Below are positions 11,870 through 21,848 of a stretch of 64,000 bases of DNA, in pieces. Source of the stretch: Gautieria morchelliformis (taxonomy: Eukaryota > Basidiomycota > Agaricomycetes > Gomphales > Gomphaceae). The notes beneath the pieces were generated by a model. That model did no database searches, was not told the origin of the DNA, and saw nothing but the letters and a program-made list of their open reading frames with translations. The translations under genes were made by a program, and so were the position numbers. The stretch is taken from positions 1 through 64,000 of the forward strand of contig WHVA01000001.1 of the NCBI GenBank assembly GCA_015179125.1, given 5' to 3'. How positions within the stretch are numbered: the stretch's first letter is position 1; each line of letters begins with the position of its first letter.

Positions 11870-12550
11870 TCTGTCTCTCACTTGCCTTGATGTCATATTC
11901 GCTATATAATTCAACTTATAAGCAGCTGACTGTCGTGTTTTTCCGTTTGTCTGTTTCAAATGTCTGCCATTACCTTGGCTGCTAATTTTTGTCTTCGAGG
12001 TGGTTGTCATCAGATGACTACGCCCACTTACTATTGGTTTTACAACACTGTCATCCAGGGGGTCGCTGATGGCACCGTGCCTCTCGAGATGAGGCTTCAC
12101 AGTCCCCCCAGGGAGACATTCACAATGGCACTAAGTCTTTTGTGTTGGAGTGCGTCTGCGTTCCTTGCTTTGTTATAGTACCCTCACCTCTTCGTCTTTG
12201 TTAGTCGTTTACAAACCCGACTGTATGCCGTATCCTGCTAAAGGTTGCATGTTACCCCCCACTATGCCCACGAAGACACAGCGAGTGCAGGAGGGAAACC
12301 GAGGTCTTGCCTAGCCTTTCATGCCCCTTTCTTTTCCTTCTTCTTCTTTTGCCTCTTTCTTGGTTTCCCTCCTGTCTCTGACATTGTCGCTGTGTATCTC
12401 AACTTATAAGGTGGTGAGCGTGGTCTTTTCCCATTTGTCTCTTCCAAATGTCTACCATTACCTTGGCTGCTAATGTGTGTCTTTGAGGTGGTCATGGTCA
12501 GATGACTTCACTGACTTACTTATGACACCATCGTCCAGGGGTTTGCTGAC
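11870..12550 (+). repeat. Internal direct duplication in Helitron H2
   Basis: About 200 bp at 11880-12085 reappear at 12385-12545: both contain CTACCATTACC/CTGCCATTACC, GGCTGCTAAT and CAGATGACT in the same order. The left copy carries a 72-codon frame at 11960-12178; the right copy has lost it. I see no protein family in it. Confidence 0.55.
12202..12303 (-). repeat. 102-bp inverted repeat, right arm
   Basis: Reverse complement partner of 11107-11208. The right direct repeat (12305-12374) begins just after it. Confidence 0.75.
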
Positions 12551-12606
12551 ACTGCCTTAAAAAGTCTGCACTTCGACATGTTTCCTTTTTCGGTCATCGC
12601 CTGACT

Positions 12607-12963
12607 TTGGGTTTAAGACAGTGTCTTATTGTTCTTTCCCTGTCCCCTTTCAAGTTTCTCATCTTTGCTATACCTCCCAGAATCGCTCGTCCCATGATCC
12701 TTCGCCGTACTTACCATGCCCTTGGTATGTTGCGTCCCCGCCAACATTTAGTGGACTTGTACCAACGTAATATATCCCCTTTAACTTTTTTTCTTCCCAT
12801 CTATGTCTGCCAACCCAATGTGTACCTCCTCCCACATGTGCTTTATAATGTGGACTGGGTGGGTCACGTGCAGGAGGTATTATGGGTGCATATGGTGTGG
12901 TCTGTCAATGGTATCGAGAGTAGTTTCAATAGTTCAAACCCTACGGTGTCTGATTCTGAGTAG
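12607..12963 (+). CDS. Unidentified 118-codon frame near the Helitron H2 3' end
   Basis: The frame contains RRTYHALGMLRPRQHLVDLY and LPHVLYNVDWVGHVQEVLW and ends NPTVSDSE. It has no family signature that I recognise. It lies about 100 bp before the Helitron 3' terminus, where captured gene pieces are often found, so a captured host exon is possible. It could equally be a chance frame. Confidence 0.3.
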   Translation: MGLRQCLIVLSLSPFKFLIFAIPPRIARPMILRRTYHALGMLRPRQHLVDLYQRNISPLTFFLPIYVCQPNVYLLPHVLYNVDWVGHVQEVLWVHMVWSVNGIESSFNSSNPTVSDSE

Positions 12964-12971
12964 ATCAGTTT

Positions 12972-14171
12972 TTACTGTAACTCCGTAAGTAGTATACTTG
13001 CAAAATAATTTCTATTCTTCCCACGTAATAACCATCCGCTGAAGCGAAGCGCAGGCAAGGCTTGTATACTGAATAAAGCTGCGTGTGTTCCTATTTCTTC
13101 ACGTATATGAGCCTCCAACCACAACCGCCACCTGGGCTTATTGCACATTTCCAGATACATGTCTGCAGCAGCTGTATTGCGCATGAAAATCTCGGCCACA
13201 GTGACCACCTCAAGGTCTGTGAGCCCTTCCTCTTTGTCCTCTACCGTTTGCATGGCTTTTGTCTTACGTACCGGGGATGCACAAAGGTCAGTAGAGCTTA
13301 TTACCTTGATTACTCAAGGCTGCTGCCATGTCGGTGACAGCAGTACTCATGGAAAGTATCGCATCGGTATCACTTTTGTGAACCCGTTTGCATGCCAGCT
13401 TCATCGCAGTGGCAGCCTTGCGTTTTTTGGATTTGTGGCTTGGTGTAACCTTCATAGTGTAAGAAGGACTGCGTATGAGTGAAATAAAAGAACGGTTCAC
13501 ACCTTATCATCACTTTCATCATCGCTACTTTTATTCCCATCTTCCTCTGCTGGCGCATCACGCCCCGAGTCCGCTAATTCTTCGTCGTCGTCATCTCCCT
13601 CATCTATATCACCTACAAAAGGAGAACTACTCCTGAAAACACCTGTACCAGTGGATATGACACCATCAACGAGGTGCGCCATCTGTGCAAACAGGGGGAA
13701 GCTCCTTCTGCGGAAGGGCTTTGCCTTCGGGTGGGCCTGTGATAGAATAAGCAATTAGAATAGATATGTGGCACATGTACTTACCAGGATATACGCATCC
13801 CACACCTCTTTCGACGCCGTGACGAGCTTCTTGCCCTCGTTCCATCCGAACCTGGATTGCTCACACAATGTTTTGACTATCTTGTAATGTGTCTTGAGCT
13901 AACTAGTAGATTAGAAACCAGTAGTATAGAATTGAAACGGTACTTACGTGCTGCCAGCACGTCTTACACGGCCCTATTTTCTTGGCTACTGCAGGACTAA
14001 ACTTCATTGCCAATGCCGTGACAACGAGACTCCAAGTGGTGGCCTTCCAGCCTGATTCCGCTTGAGTACCACCCTTGCGTGCTTGGAGGAGTACAGCGAC
14101 GAGCTCAGCCTCCTCTTCAGCTGTCCAGTCAACACATTCCTTTTTGGCTTGTCCGATCTGGGAACCGCCAT
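12972..14171 (-). CDS. Myb/SANT-like protein of the Harbinger element
   Basis: PIF/Harbinger elements encode a second protein with a Myb/SANT fold that helps the transposase bind DNA. Reading on the minus strand: VDWTAEEEAELVAVLLQA near 14110, KFSPAVAKKIGPCKTCWQH ending near 13950, an intron, THYKIVKTLCEQSRFGWNEG near 13880, VWDAYIL, an intron ending near 13741, HPKAKPFRRRSFPLFAQM, an acidic stretch (DEGDDDDEELAD), a Lys-rich exon (SHKSKKRKAATAMKLACKR) and a helical tail near 13100 (VVTVAEIFMRNTAAADMYLE). The first exon changes frame near 14135. Before Helitron H2 inserted, the stop was immediately after FSI; now about 30 codons of Helitron sequence are added, ending at 12972. Confidence 0.75.
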
Positions 14172-14229
14172 GACGTAGTGCGTAGAACGACCTGGTGTAA
14201 TGATGGAAGGCAATTCGGTTTTCAAAATA

Positions 14230-14383
14230 ACGAGGAATTCTGGGCAGAACCAGAATTCCAACTTACCTATGAAAATTGCAATCGCTGAAGTTGGCAATTT
14301 CCGAAATTTTGTCAGCTGAACGGTCACACAATCTCATGCAATTTTCGGAATCATCAGGAATCAATGTGATCTCATTTTGGGTG
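14230..14383. other. Noncoding junction, Harbinger flank to LINE fragment
   Basis: AT-rich sequence with several GGAATT/GAATTCC strings. A convincing terminal inverted repeat with the 9380-9500 region was looked for and not found. Confidence 0.3.
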
Positions 14384-15020
14384 CGTGATTCCATACAATT
14401 CCATAGTCAAACAGGATCTAAGTGTTATAGGGTGATACACCTTTACTACCGTGTAATCAGGTTTCCCTGGTTTCCACAGGGTGGCGATTGTGGAGGTTCT
14501 CCACTGTTGGGGGTAAGTGTTGAAATGAAGTGTGGCCTGGTAAATGCAGCCTGGGTAAGGGGTGAGTAAATCTGCACAATGAGTTAGTACTGCGTTCGAG
14601 AGCCCAGATGGGCCTGCAGCTTTGTAAGGGCCCATTTTGCCGATTGTGCATTGGATTTGCCAATCAGTTATCTGTGCATACTCAAACGCAGGCTCTGGAA
14701 ATGGCATGTTGGGTTCCTGCTGGAGTTGTACCCCTTGTGAAGGGAAAAAAGACGTGAACAGTATTTTGCTTTTCTCTGCGTTATCTGAAACTCTGGTTTC
14801 CAAGTTGCCTATAACCTTGAGGGGAGGGATTCTCATGCAGGCTCCGTTGGTTGATGGCCCCAACACCAAATAACTAGCTGTCCATATGCTGGACTCATCT
14901 GCATTTTGCAACCACTCAATGCAAAACTCCTGCTTGGTTGCATGTATCAGGTCCATGTATTCATTCTGATTCACGATATTCCTGATATGCTGTTCTGGAG
15001 GTGGCGGAGATGATTGAGCG
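14384..15020 (-). pseudogene. LINE reverse-transcriptase fragment
   Basis: The minus-strand frame carries the region between endonuclease and RT of Tad-like LINEs (EFCIEWLQNADESSIWTASY, RIPPLKVIGN) and the start of RT with MGPYKAAGPSGLSNAVL and WKPGKPDYTVVK. It lacks the catalytic YxDD block, which would lie beyond 14384. The fragment is joined at its upstream end to 12 bp of gypsy LTR end and the polypurine tract of the next element. It may belong to the same family as the LINE at 42.7-51.2 kb, but the segments do not overlap enough to compare. Confidence 0.75.
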
Positions 15021-15294
15021 GCATGGTCGTAACAGTATCTCCCCTTCAAGGTCTAGCCCCACGAGACCACAAGTCAGATCATGTGACCTGTGAACAATGC
15101 TTCGGAGTTCGAAAGATAGGCAGGGGAAGGAACACGCTTCAATCCACATCCATCATGAGCTCCCAGTCGACTTCTCCAAAATGACCAGCGCCCAAATGAA
15201 GGAGCATTTCACCAATGTGCTTGCTGAAAAAGAATTGGTGGAAAAGCGCGAGGCTGAGGAGGCCGCTCAGAAGGAGAAGGAGCGGCTGGAGGAG

Positions 15295-16807
15295 TGTCAT
15301 GATTCGTTTATTCTGCGAATCATCCCTCAGCACAAGGCGAATGACTTCCCAAACCAGCGAACGACTTCCTGAACCAGCGAATATCTTGCCAAAATATTCA
15401 TCGCCATACTGCTTTCGCATTCGCTATTCGCATCATTCCTGCCAGCATGCCAGACCCACATGCTCAGGATGCATTCGGATAGTGTCAGTTGCAGCCTCCA
15501 TGCAGGTTGGACTCAATGGGACTCGCACCACTGCAGCGCAGGACGAATTAGCTTCGCTGAAGTTTTCACTACACAGTTGTCATGACACATTGATTTCGTG
15601 TATCAAGCTATCCCTGTTTTCCCTTTCACCACATTTCCATGTTTGCTCGGCTTCGCTCCATTCGCTCCTTGCCCCATTCACTATTCACCACATTCGCCAA
15701 CTGGCCATTCGCTACTTGCATCATTTGCCAGTAGCCATGCCATCGAACACGATCGACATCCTTTACCTGGATTGTTGGTTCATCACTGGTCCTATCATGA
15801 ATTGCGAGGAGGTGCAGGCTGTCATGACTCATTTATTTCTTGTACCCAGCTATCCCTGTTGTCCCTTTCACCACTCTTCCATGTTCACGTGTCTTCGCTC
15901 CATTCACTCCTCGCTCCATTTGCTATTCGCCACATTCGCCATATGACCATTCGCTACTCGCATCATTCGCCAGCAGGCACGCCATCAAAACACAATCGAC
16001 ATCCTTTACCCGGGTTGATGGTTCATCACTGGTCCCATCATCTTCTCAACTCAACCCCCTTTGGGTGTTCCTATGTCCAGAATGCATCCGCGGGGCATCC
16101 TACCCGTAGGTCATGTGGGACCAACCCAGCAGATGAAGAGTCCGTGCAGGGTGGTGTATATGCAGGTCCCAAGGCATGTTTTCGTACATAGGGGCCTTCG
16201 CCTTCTTCCCTCTCCGTCGTTTCATGTTCGCACCCCTCTTCCATTCTATTGGATGTCTATTCCATCTATTATGTATCCTGACTACGCACCCCTATCCAAC
16301 CCTGACTCCAGACGGCCTCTTTCCTATTCGCTAGCACCATATGAGCATTCGGTATAAGTAGTCTACATTCGCATGTATATTCTCCAGTTTAATTATCATA
16401 CGTCGTCCATCTTGTGCAAACTTGACCTCACTGTGATCATCGTCTTGAGCCTTCTCCTGTAGATTTCTATCTTCGACCAGAAGAGGACTTAGGCATCACT
16501 GGTGAGTTCTCATACTTCATCTTTGTTACCTTAGCCTTCGAGTTATTTTCTGTGCTGTGCCTTCACCGGCGAAAGGATTGTCGTCACTTAGACAACCTTT
16601 CCGTGACACCTTGCACGTTACATCGTCAAGTGCCATGGGCTATTTCGCTATGACTGTAGATCAGGGCGAATTCCTTTCGAGGAACCCTCTTACTTCTTAA
16701 CCCTTACCTCTTCGGTACTGTTCGCTGGGTGATTCTCTAGATCGCACACGCTATTCGGGCATTCGCCACTCACATGCGATATTAACGCCTATAATCCAAT
16801 CTTGACA
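15295..16807 (+). mobile_element. Solo LTR, family C, 1.5 kb, with perfect 5-bp target duplication
   Basis: The insert runs from TGTCATGATTCG to CAATCTTGACA and is flanked by AGGAG at 15290-15294 and 16808-16812. Removing it and one AGGAG restores the coil-coding GAGGAGGAGCGCAAGGA seen uninterrupted at 57538. It holds an internal tandem duplication of about 245 bp (15578-15821 and 15822-16060) and many ATTCGCC/ATTCGCT strings. No coding domain was recognised. TG...CA ends and the 5-bp duplication support an LTR; the length is large for one. Confidence 0.75.
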
Positions 16808-17412
16808 AGGAGGAGCGCAAGGAAGAGGAGCACAAAGAAACAGAGCGCAAGGACCGTGAGGAGCGCGAGCCTGAAGAGCGGGAGGCTGAAGAAGTGGCGG
16901 AAAAGCTCGTGGAGCAGCAAGCTGCTGCGGAAAAGGCAACCGCGGAAAAGGCAGAGAAAGGTCGCACGGCAACAAAGGTAAGTGCTTCGGTCTGCTTGAT
17001 AAGATAGCCTGACTGTCAGAACAGAAGAAACTGGCCAAGGCAGAAGGGATTTCTGTTCAGAGCAAAACTCCATTGGAGGACACACCGGAAGAGACCCCGA
17101 AGCCCAAATACAAGGGCAAGGGGAAAGTGATGGCAGAGTGGCGGGCGGCACAGGAGGAAAAACAGCACCAGAAGGAGGCGCACCAAGCGGGTGTCAAGAG
17201 ATTGGCACCGGAAGACGACGGCCCTTCAGAGCCTAGCTGTGAGGGCTGCTTAGAAAAGGAATTGCCGTGTGTGTGGGACCTGGCTGGGAAAGCCACAGCC
17301 TGAAACCACTGCAAGGATGCGAAGAAGGCATGTGTTGTTGGTGGACTCACGGCCCGGGTGTCGACCAAGCGGAAGAAACCGGAGGGTCAGAAATCGGGTT
17401 GGAAAGGCCTTC

Positions 17413-18106
17413 TGTTACGTATCGAGATTTCCACTAAGTCGGAACTGGAAAGGACAGCGGCTTCAACTTATAGGTTGCGCCCCCAATGAACTATCGTCCT
17501 AGGTATTTCGGAAATGAGCCGGAAGTCGGAAAGTACTGGACCAGAGGTTTGGTCGGAACTTGAGTCGGAACTGAGGCGGAAGGCGGAAGACGGAAGGCTG
17601 AGAGAGAGACTGAGATCTTGCTAGACTCGCTGTGCTAAGAACAGGAGATGGAGCGAAGGAAATCAAGTATCGAAGGTGATTATCTGATTGCAGAATAACA
17701 AACATACATGAGGGGGGTTTTTATACAAAGCGCAGAGCAACAAGTAATGGTGTTGTACTAAGCAAATTCCGGAGGAAGCGGAAGTCGAGTACAATGTGTG
17801 GGAACTAACTAATTGGGAACAATGGGACTACAAGGGGGGTTCAGGGTAAGGTAGAACAATGGCAAAGAACAAGGGGTCGGGAAAACATATCTGACAACGA
17901 ACTACAAGGGTGACCGGATATATGGTTTTGATGGATGGCGAGGTGGGTCCGGTGGGTCCGAGTAATAGAGTTGAAAGAACAAGGGAAATGTACAAGGGGC
18001 GGAATGTCGGAAATGTCGGAGGGGCGGAACGTGTGGCGGAACTATTGGAGAGGCGGAATGTATGGCGGAACTGAGTGTCGGAAGTCGGAAATGAATGGTC
18101 GTAACA
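17413..18106 (-). mobile_element. Solo LTR of the gypsy chromovirus, with perfect 5-bp target duplication
   Basis: Plus-strand ends are TGTTACGTATC and GGTCGTAACA; CCTTC occurs at 17408-17412 and 18107-18111. It is the only full-length copy of this LTR here (694 bp) and defines the family. It contains roughly twenty CGGAA motifs. The insertion is in the antisense gene of an older copy of the same element family and must have lost its internal part by LTR-LTR recombination. Confidence 0.9.
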
Positions 18107-18639
18107 CCTTCGCAAGGAAGGAAACCCTTGTCCAGGGATGCAAAGGCGAAGGGAAACCAAGGGAGGCTGGAGGGGAGCAGGAGTGGGTTGACCGGACAGG
18201 AGTGGACTGCAGATCCTCTTCTGGATATCGCGCGGTCACTCCATGGATTTCTCCAACAAGGGGAGCAAGGGTTGCGCATGCAGCATAACTTTTACAGTGC
18301 AGTCGCGGATCGCCTTGTGGCCTTTGAGGATCACCTGGATCAGGTTGTTGTGAGTTGAGGTGGATGCAGGAGACGGAGGACTCGGAAGCGGGCACAGAAG
18401 TGTCATAGGGCAAGGTCCAGGATGTCGTGAGGTTCAAGGAGGCCTATGGGAGAAACTGAGATGTGGAGGATCCAGAGGTGGATGACTGGGCGGGATTTGG
18501 GGGTGACAATACCATGGAGGAAGAATAAGGGTCGGAACAAGTTGTAGAATAGTTTTCTTGGAACGTCAGAATAGATTAGATGAATTAATAATCAAATTTA
18601 ACTTGTGACTTAAGGAGCGAAAATGGAATAGAATGTTGG

Positions 18640-18984
18640 AAGTGCCGGAATGACTTAGTGCATGAGAAGGGCTCCAGGCTTGGCAGGGTATGCCTTACGG
18701 AAATCTGAGACGAGTTTGGAGGCGTGGTTGAGTTCCGTGGCGGAAATCCAGGAAGTCTTTTCGTCTGTGTTTTCATAGCCTGCCCACTTGACTAGGTACT
18801 GAAGTTGACAATGGTATCACTTGTCAAGCTTGGAATTGAGAATTTCCGAAATCTCATATTCTGGTTCTCCGTCAATGATAACTGGCAGAGGTGGAGGTTG
18901 TTCTTGATTTGGGATTGTATTTGGAACTGTGGGTTCAAGCATAGACACATGGAATACCAGATGTACTGCGTGCATATTCTGGCT
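18640..18984 (-). pseudogene. Integrase C-terminus and chromodomain remnant of element 2
   Basis: On the minus strand a short integrase tail (NSKLDK) is followed by TGA, then YHCQLQYLVKWAGYENTD and SWISATEL, the chromodomain core with aromatic cage residues Y and W. Chromodomains guide chromovirus integration to marked chromatin. The TGA just before YHCQLQYL occurs at the same place in the element at 59419-59421. Confidence 0.8.
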
Positions 18985-19672
18985 ATGATACCATCCTAGT
19001 TATCATTGACCGCCTTACAAAGCAGTCTATCTTTATTCCAACCTATGACACCATCCCTTCCGCCCAGCTCGCACAGCTCTTCATGCTCCACATCTTTTCC
19101 AAGCATGGAATCCCCTCCCATGTCACTTCCGAATGTGGATCAGAATTCATGTCATCTTTCTTCCGCACACTCAGCAAGGCTTTCGACATGAAACTCCACT
19201 GCACTTCCAGCTATCATCCTGAAGGTGACGGCCAAACGGAACGCACTAATCAGACCCTTGAGCAGTACCTCCACATCTATTGCAACTACCAACATAGCAA
19301 CTGGTCCGACCTTCTTCTGCTCGCGGAATTCGCTTACAACAATGCACCTTCCGCCACCACTGGAATTTCACCCTTCTATGCCAATAAGGCTATCACCTGA
19401 ATCTCACCATCCACCCTGAATGCAACCTCGCCTCTGCCAGAGCCTGAGATTTCATTGTGTAACTCGACGACCTTCACCAGCACCTCCGAGAGAACATATC
19501 CACTGCCCAAAAGAGATATCAAACTTCCACCGATCAGAAAGGGCTTCCGCAACTGGAATTCAAGATCGGCGACAAAGTCTTCGTCAAAGCTGAAAACCTC
19601 CGCACCACTCGTCCCTCGAAGAAGCTCTCTGAAGAATACCTTGGCCCTTACGAGATCATCACTAAGGCCGGC
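18985..19672 (+). pseudogene. Integrase core segment, inverted in place
   Basis: Plus-strand frames here encode the integrase core (FMLHIFSKHGIPSHVTSECG, HPEGDGQTERTNQTLEQYL, AEFAYNNAPSATTGISPFY) that should be on the minus strand. Both neighbours of the segment, at 18984 and 19673, match the minus-strand element. The active-site glutamate context (GQTERTNQTLEQ) is present, the aspartate region is partly kept. Frames shift near 19400. Comparison with 59600-60310 shows loss of about 30 and 10 bp at the two breakpoints. Confidence 0.85.
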
Positions 19673-21848
19673 ATAGGAAGTTTCTCATGAAGTCCATGGA
19701 TATTGAATTCCAGGGTTGTTCTGGGATCAGAAGTTGCTTCAGGAGGCCATAGGGTTTGTGATGTTGGGGCTTGCCGCGCATGCAGGTGGTGCATGACTTG
19801 CAGTAGTCTTGGACCATTGTGCAGAGGAGTGGCCAAGTGTAAGTGCATCGGATGAGGTCGAGAGTCTTGTTTTGGCCTTGGTGTCCTGAGAGCGGATGAT
19901 GGTGGCTTTGCTGAAGTACACAGAGTTGTAGATCATTGATATCTGGAACATAGATTCAGGACTTATGGTGGAGGAACCTATCGGAATCAAGAAACCATCC
20001 AGGACTGGTTGGGTTATCAAGGTGGGCCGTGGAGATGGGGTCGGAATGGAGTGCGGAATGGATGTTGGAATGGAGAGACTCAGTGTCCATGATGATTGAG
20101 GCACGGAGTAGCAGAAATTGCAATGCTGTGGCACGCAGGGACGATGCCAGCTGCTCAGTCGAGAATACTGGGCCGAAATTGTGCAGATTAATGTTGGCTT
20201 AGTCGCTACTTCCCTCTTTTGGGTAGACATCCCAACATCTAGTGAGCGCGTCGGGTTTTGCTCTGAGCTTTCCGGGGTGGAAGCGGATCACCATGTTGAA
20301 CTGTGAGAGATATTCAGACCAGTGGACTTGACGGCGAGTCAAAATCTTAGTAGTTGCAAAATACTCAAGGTTTTTATGATCCATTACAACGTCGATTGGA
20401 TAAGTTGGACCTTCGAGGTAGTGTTGAAGGCTTCGAAGATTGCAAGTAGTTCCTTATCGTGGACGTCGTAGTTGAGTTCCGGGGGAGAGAAGGTGCGGAA
20501 ATGAAATGCGATCAGATGAATTTCTCCGTCGTCGGGTGAAATGATTGAAAGAATGGCGGCTAGTGCATAGTTGGAAGTGTCGGTTTCGAGTACAAGTTGG
20601 GCATCTGGAATCCAGAAACTGAGTATAGGAGCCATAGTGAAGGCCACCTTGAGGGTTTCGAATGCTGCCCAGCATTCCAGAGTGAAATTCCATGGAGCAC
20701 CCTTCCTGGTGAGACGCATGAGCAGAACAGTAATGTCGGAAAAATTATAAATGAAACGTCAGTAAAAATTGGCGAATCCAAGGAAAGACTGCACATCCTT
20801 AACACGTCAGGGTTCCAGCCATTCTTGAATTGCCTTGACTTTGTCCTCTGCCATGGTAAGACCTGTTGGAGAGAGGATATAGCCCAGGTATTTGACCGTG
20901 TCACAATAGCATTTGCATTTCTCTGCTTTTGGTAGAGGTGGTGTTTGCGGAGACGGCGGAGTACTTCGCGGACATATTCCTGATGTTCTTCTGGTGAGTC
21001 GGAATAGATGAGGATGTCATCAATGTAGACTAGAACGCATACATCGATGAGGTTGGAAAATACATTGTTCATAAATCGCTGAAAAGCGGCAGGAGCATTG
21101 GTTAGACCAAAAGGCATGACAACCCACTCAAAAGCACCATAGTAGGTGTGGAAGGTGGTTTTCCACTGGTCACCTTCACAGATGCGGACAAGGTGATAAG
21201 CCTGCCAGAGGTCGATTTTGGTGTAGATCTTCGCTCTGCCGGGAGTGTCGAGAAGGTCAGAAATGCGCGGAAGTGGATATTTATCCTTCTTAGTGAGGGC
21301 GTTAAGTCTGTGAAAATCAATGCAGAGGTGGAGAGATCCATCCTTCTTCTTCTTGATGAAAGGACCGGAGTGCCGTGTGGAGACAGTGATGGGTGGATAA
21401 AGCCCATGTTGAGGTGTTCATCGATGAACTCTCAGAGAGTCTGGAGTTCACTTCTTTGCGAAAGGGAGTAGATCGGTCCAAGGGGCTGAGATGCTCCTTC
21501 TTCCAAATCTATCTTCAAATTGTAAGGTCGATGTTCACCAGGTTTATCAGCTTTGGCCTTGTTGAACATCTCCGGGAAGTTGTGATATTCTTCTGGAACT
21601 AAGCTCATGTTGACCAGAGCGAAAGTCGAGGTGAAACGAGCCTTGACTGAAGCTGAATCGGAGAGATGAATCTGAAAGACAGTCGAATCTTCTTGCCGTT
21701 GCAATACGCGGAAAGCAGTGGCAGAAACAAGAGCAATTCGAGGAGCTTCGAGGGATGGAGTTGCTAAATTGGGACCGGAGTGCAGAACTGAATCCGTGAG
21801 CGGAGTTGCAGAAGAGGCTTTAGCCATCTTTGCGGACGAAGTTGGAAT
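19673..21848 (-). pseudogene. Gypsy pol remnant (RT, RNase H, integrase zinc region)
   Basis: Reading from 21848 downward: PRIALVSATAFRVLQ (linker), FRDLNALTK-type RT start with frameshifts near 21350-21430, RT core [18 protein letters not shown] and [17 protein letters not shown] (catalytic YIDD kept), a frameshift near 20930, RNase [21 protein letters not shown], and the integrase zinc region near 19790 (YCKSCTTCM). Lesions are at least four shifts plus a deletion in RNase H near 20425. Not functional. Confidence 0.85.

Larger units (their letters stand above)
10991..13064 (+). mobile_element. Helitron H2, non-autonomous
   Basis: The element starts TCAGATTCTATTAAGCATAT and ends AGCGCAGGCAAGGCTTG. 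Both ends match those of the larger Helitron at 44950-50433. Removing it joins GATATGACTA to TATACTGAAT, an A|T target without duplication, which is the Helitron rule. The restored site also gives the neighbouring Myb/SANT gene a TAG stop right at the junction. No Rep/helicase frame is present, so it depends on another copy. Contents are a solo LTR, a 102-bp inverted repeat pair and an unidentified frame. Confidence 0.8.
15155..18358 (+). pseudogene. Antisense coiled-coil/Zn2Cys6 gene of element 2, broken
   Basis: This is the diverged copy of the spliced gene at 57402-58574. It starts with PVDFSKMTSAQMKEHF and the charged coil VEKREAEEAAQKEKERLEE, is cut at 15294 by the LTR at 15295-16807, resumes with a coil to an intron (GTAAGT near 16979), then has the cysteine cluster SCEGCLEKELPC. 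The next cysteine pair is damaged: TGA near 17301 replaces the first cysteine of CNHC-type spacing before KDAKKAC. The gypsy solo LTR at 17413-18106 cuts it again. The tail (DPLLDIARSLHGFL, ends 18358) is conserved with the tail in the other copy. A one-base shift lies just after the ATG. Confidence 0.75.
15022..21848 (-). mobile_element. Decayed Ty3/gypsy chromovirus (element 2)
   Basis: On the minus strand, pol remnants run from 21848 (protease end) through RT, RNase H and integrase to a chromodomain near 18640. Between the chromodomain and the 3' end at 15022 lies an antisense gene on the plus strand, as in the element at the right edge. Only about 12 bp of the 3' LTR remain (CATGGTCGTAACA), followed by the polypurine tract. 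Later events are two solo-LTR insertions, an inversion of about 690 bp in integrase and a junction with copia gag at 21848. Confidence 0.85.

Noticed and set aside
9380-14410. Terminal inverted repeats of the Harbinger element
   Set aside because: Compared 9380-9500 with 14290-14410 on opposite strands; shared strings such as TGATCTCATTT are short and not terminal, so element ends are not assigned.
15598-16191. 197-codon and 243-codon frames in the family C LTR
   Set aside because: They follow the tandem repeat in several frames and show no domain; chance frames in repetitive DNA.
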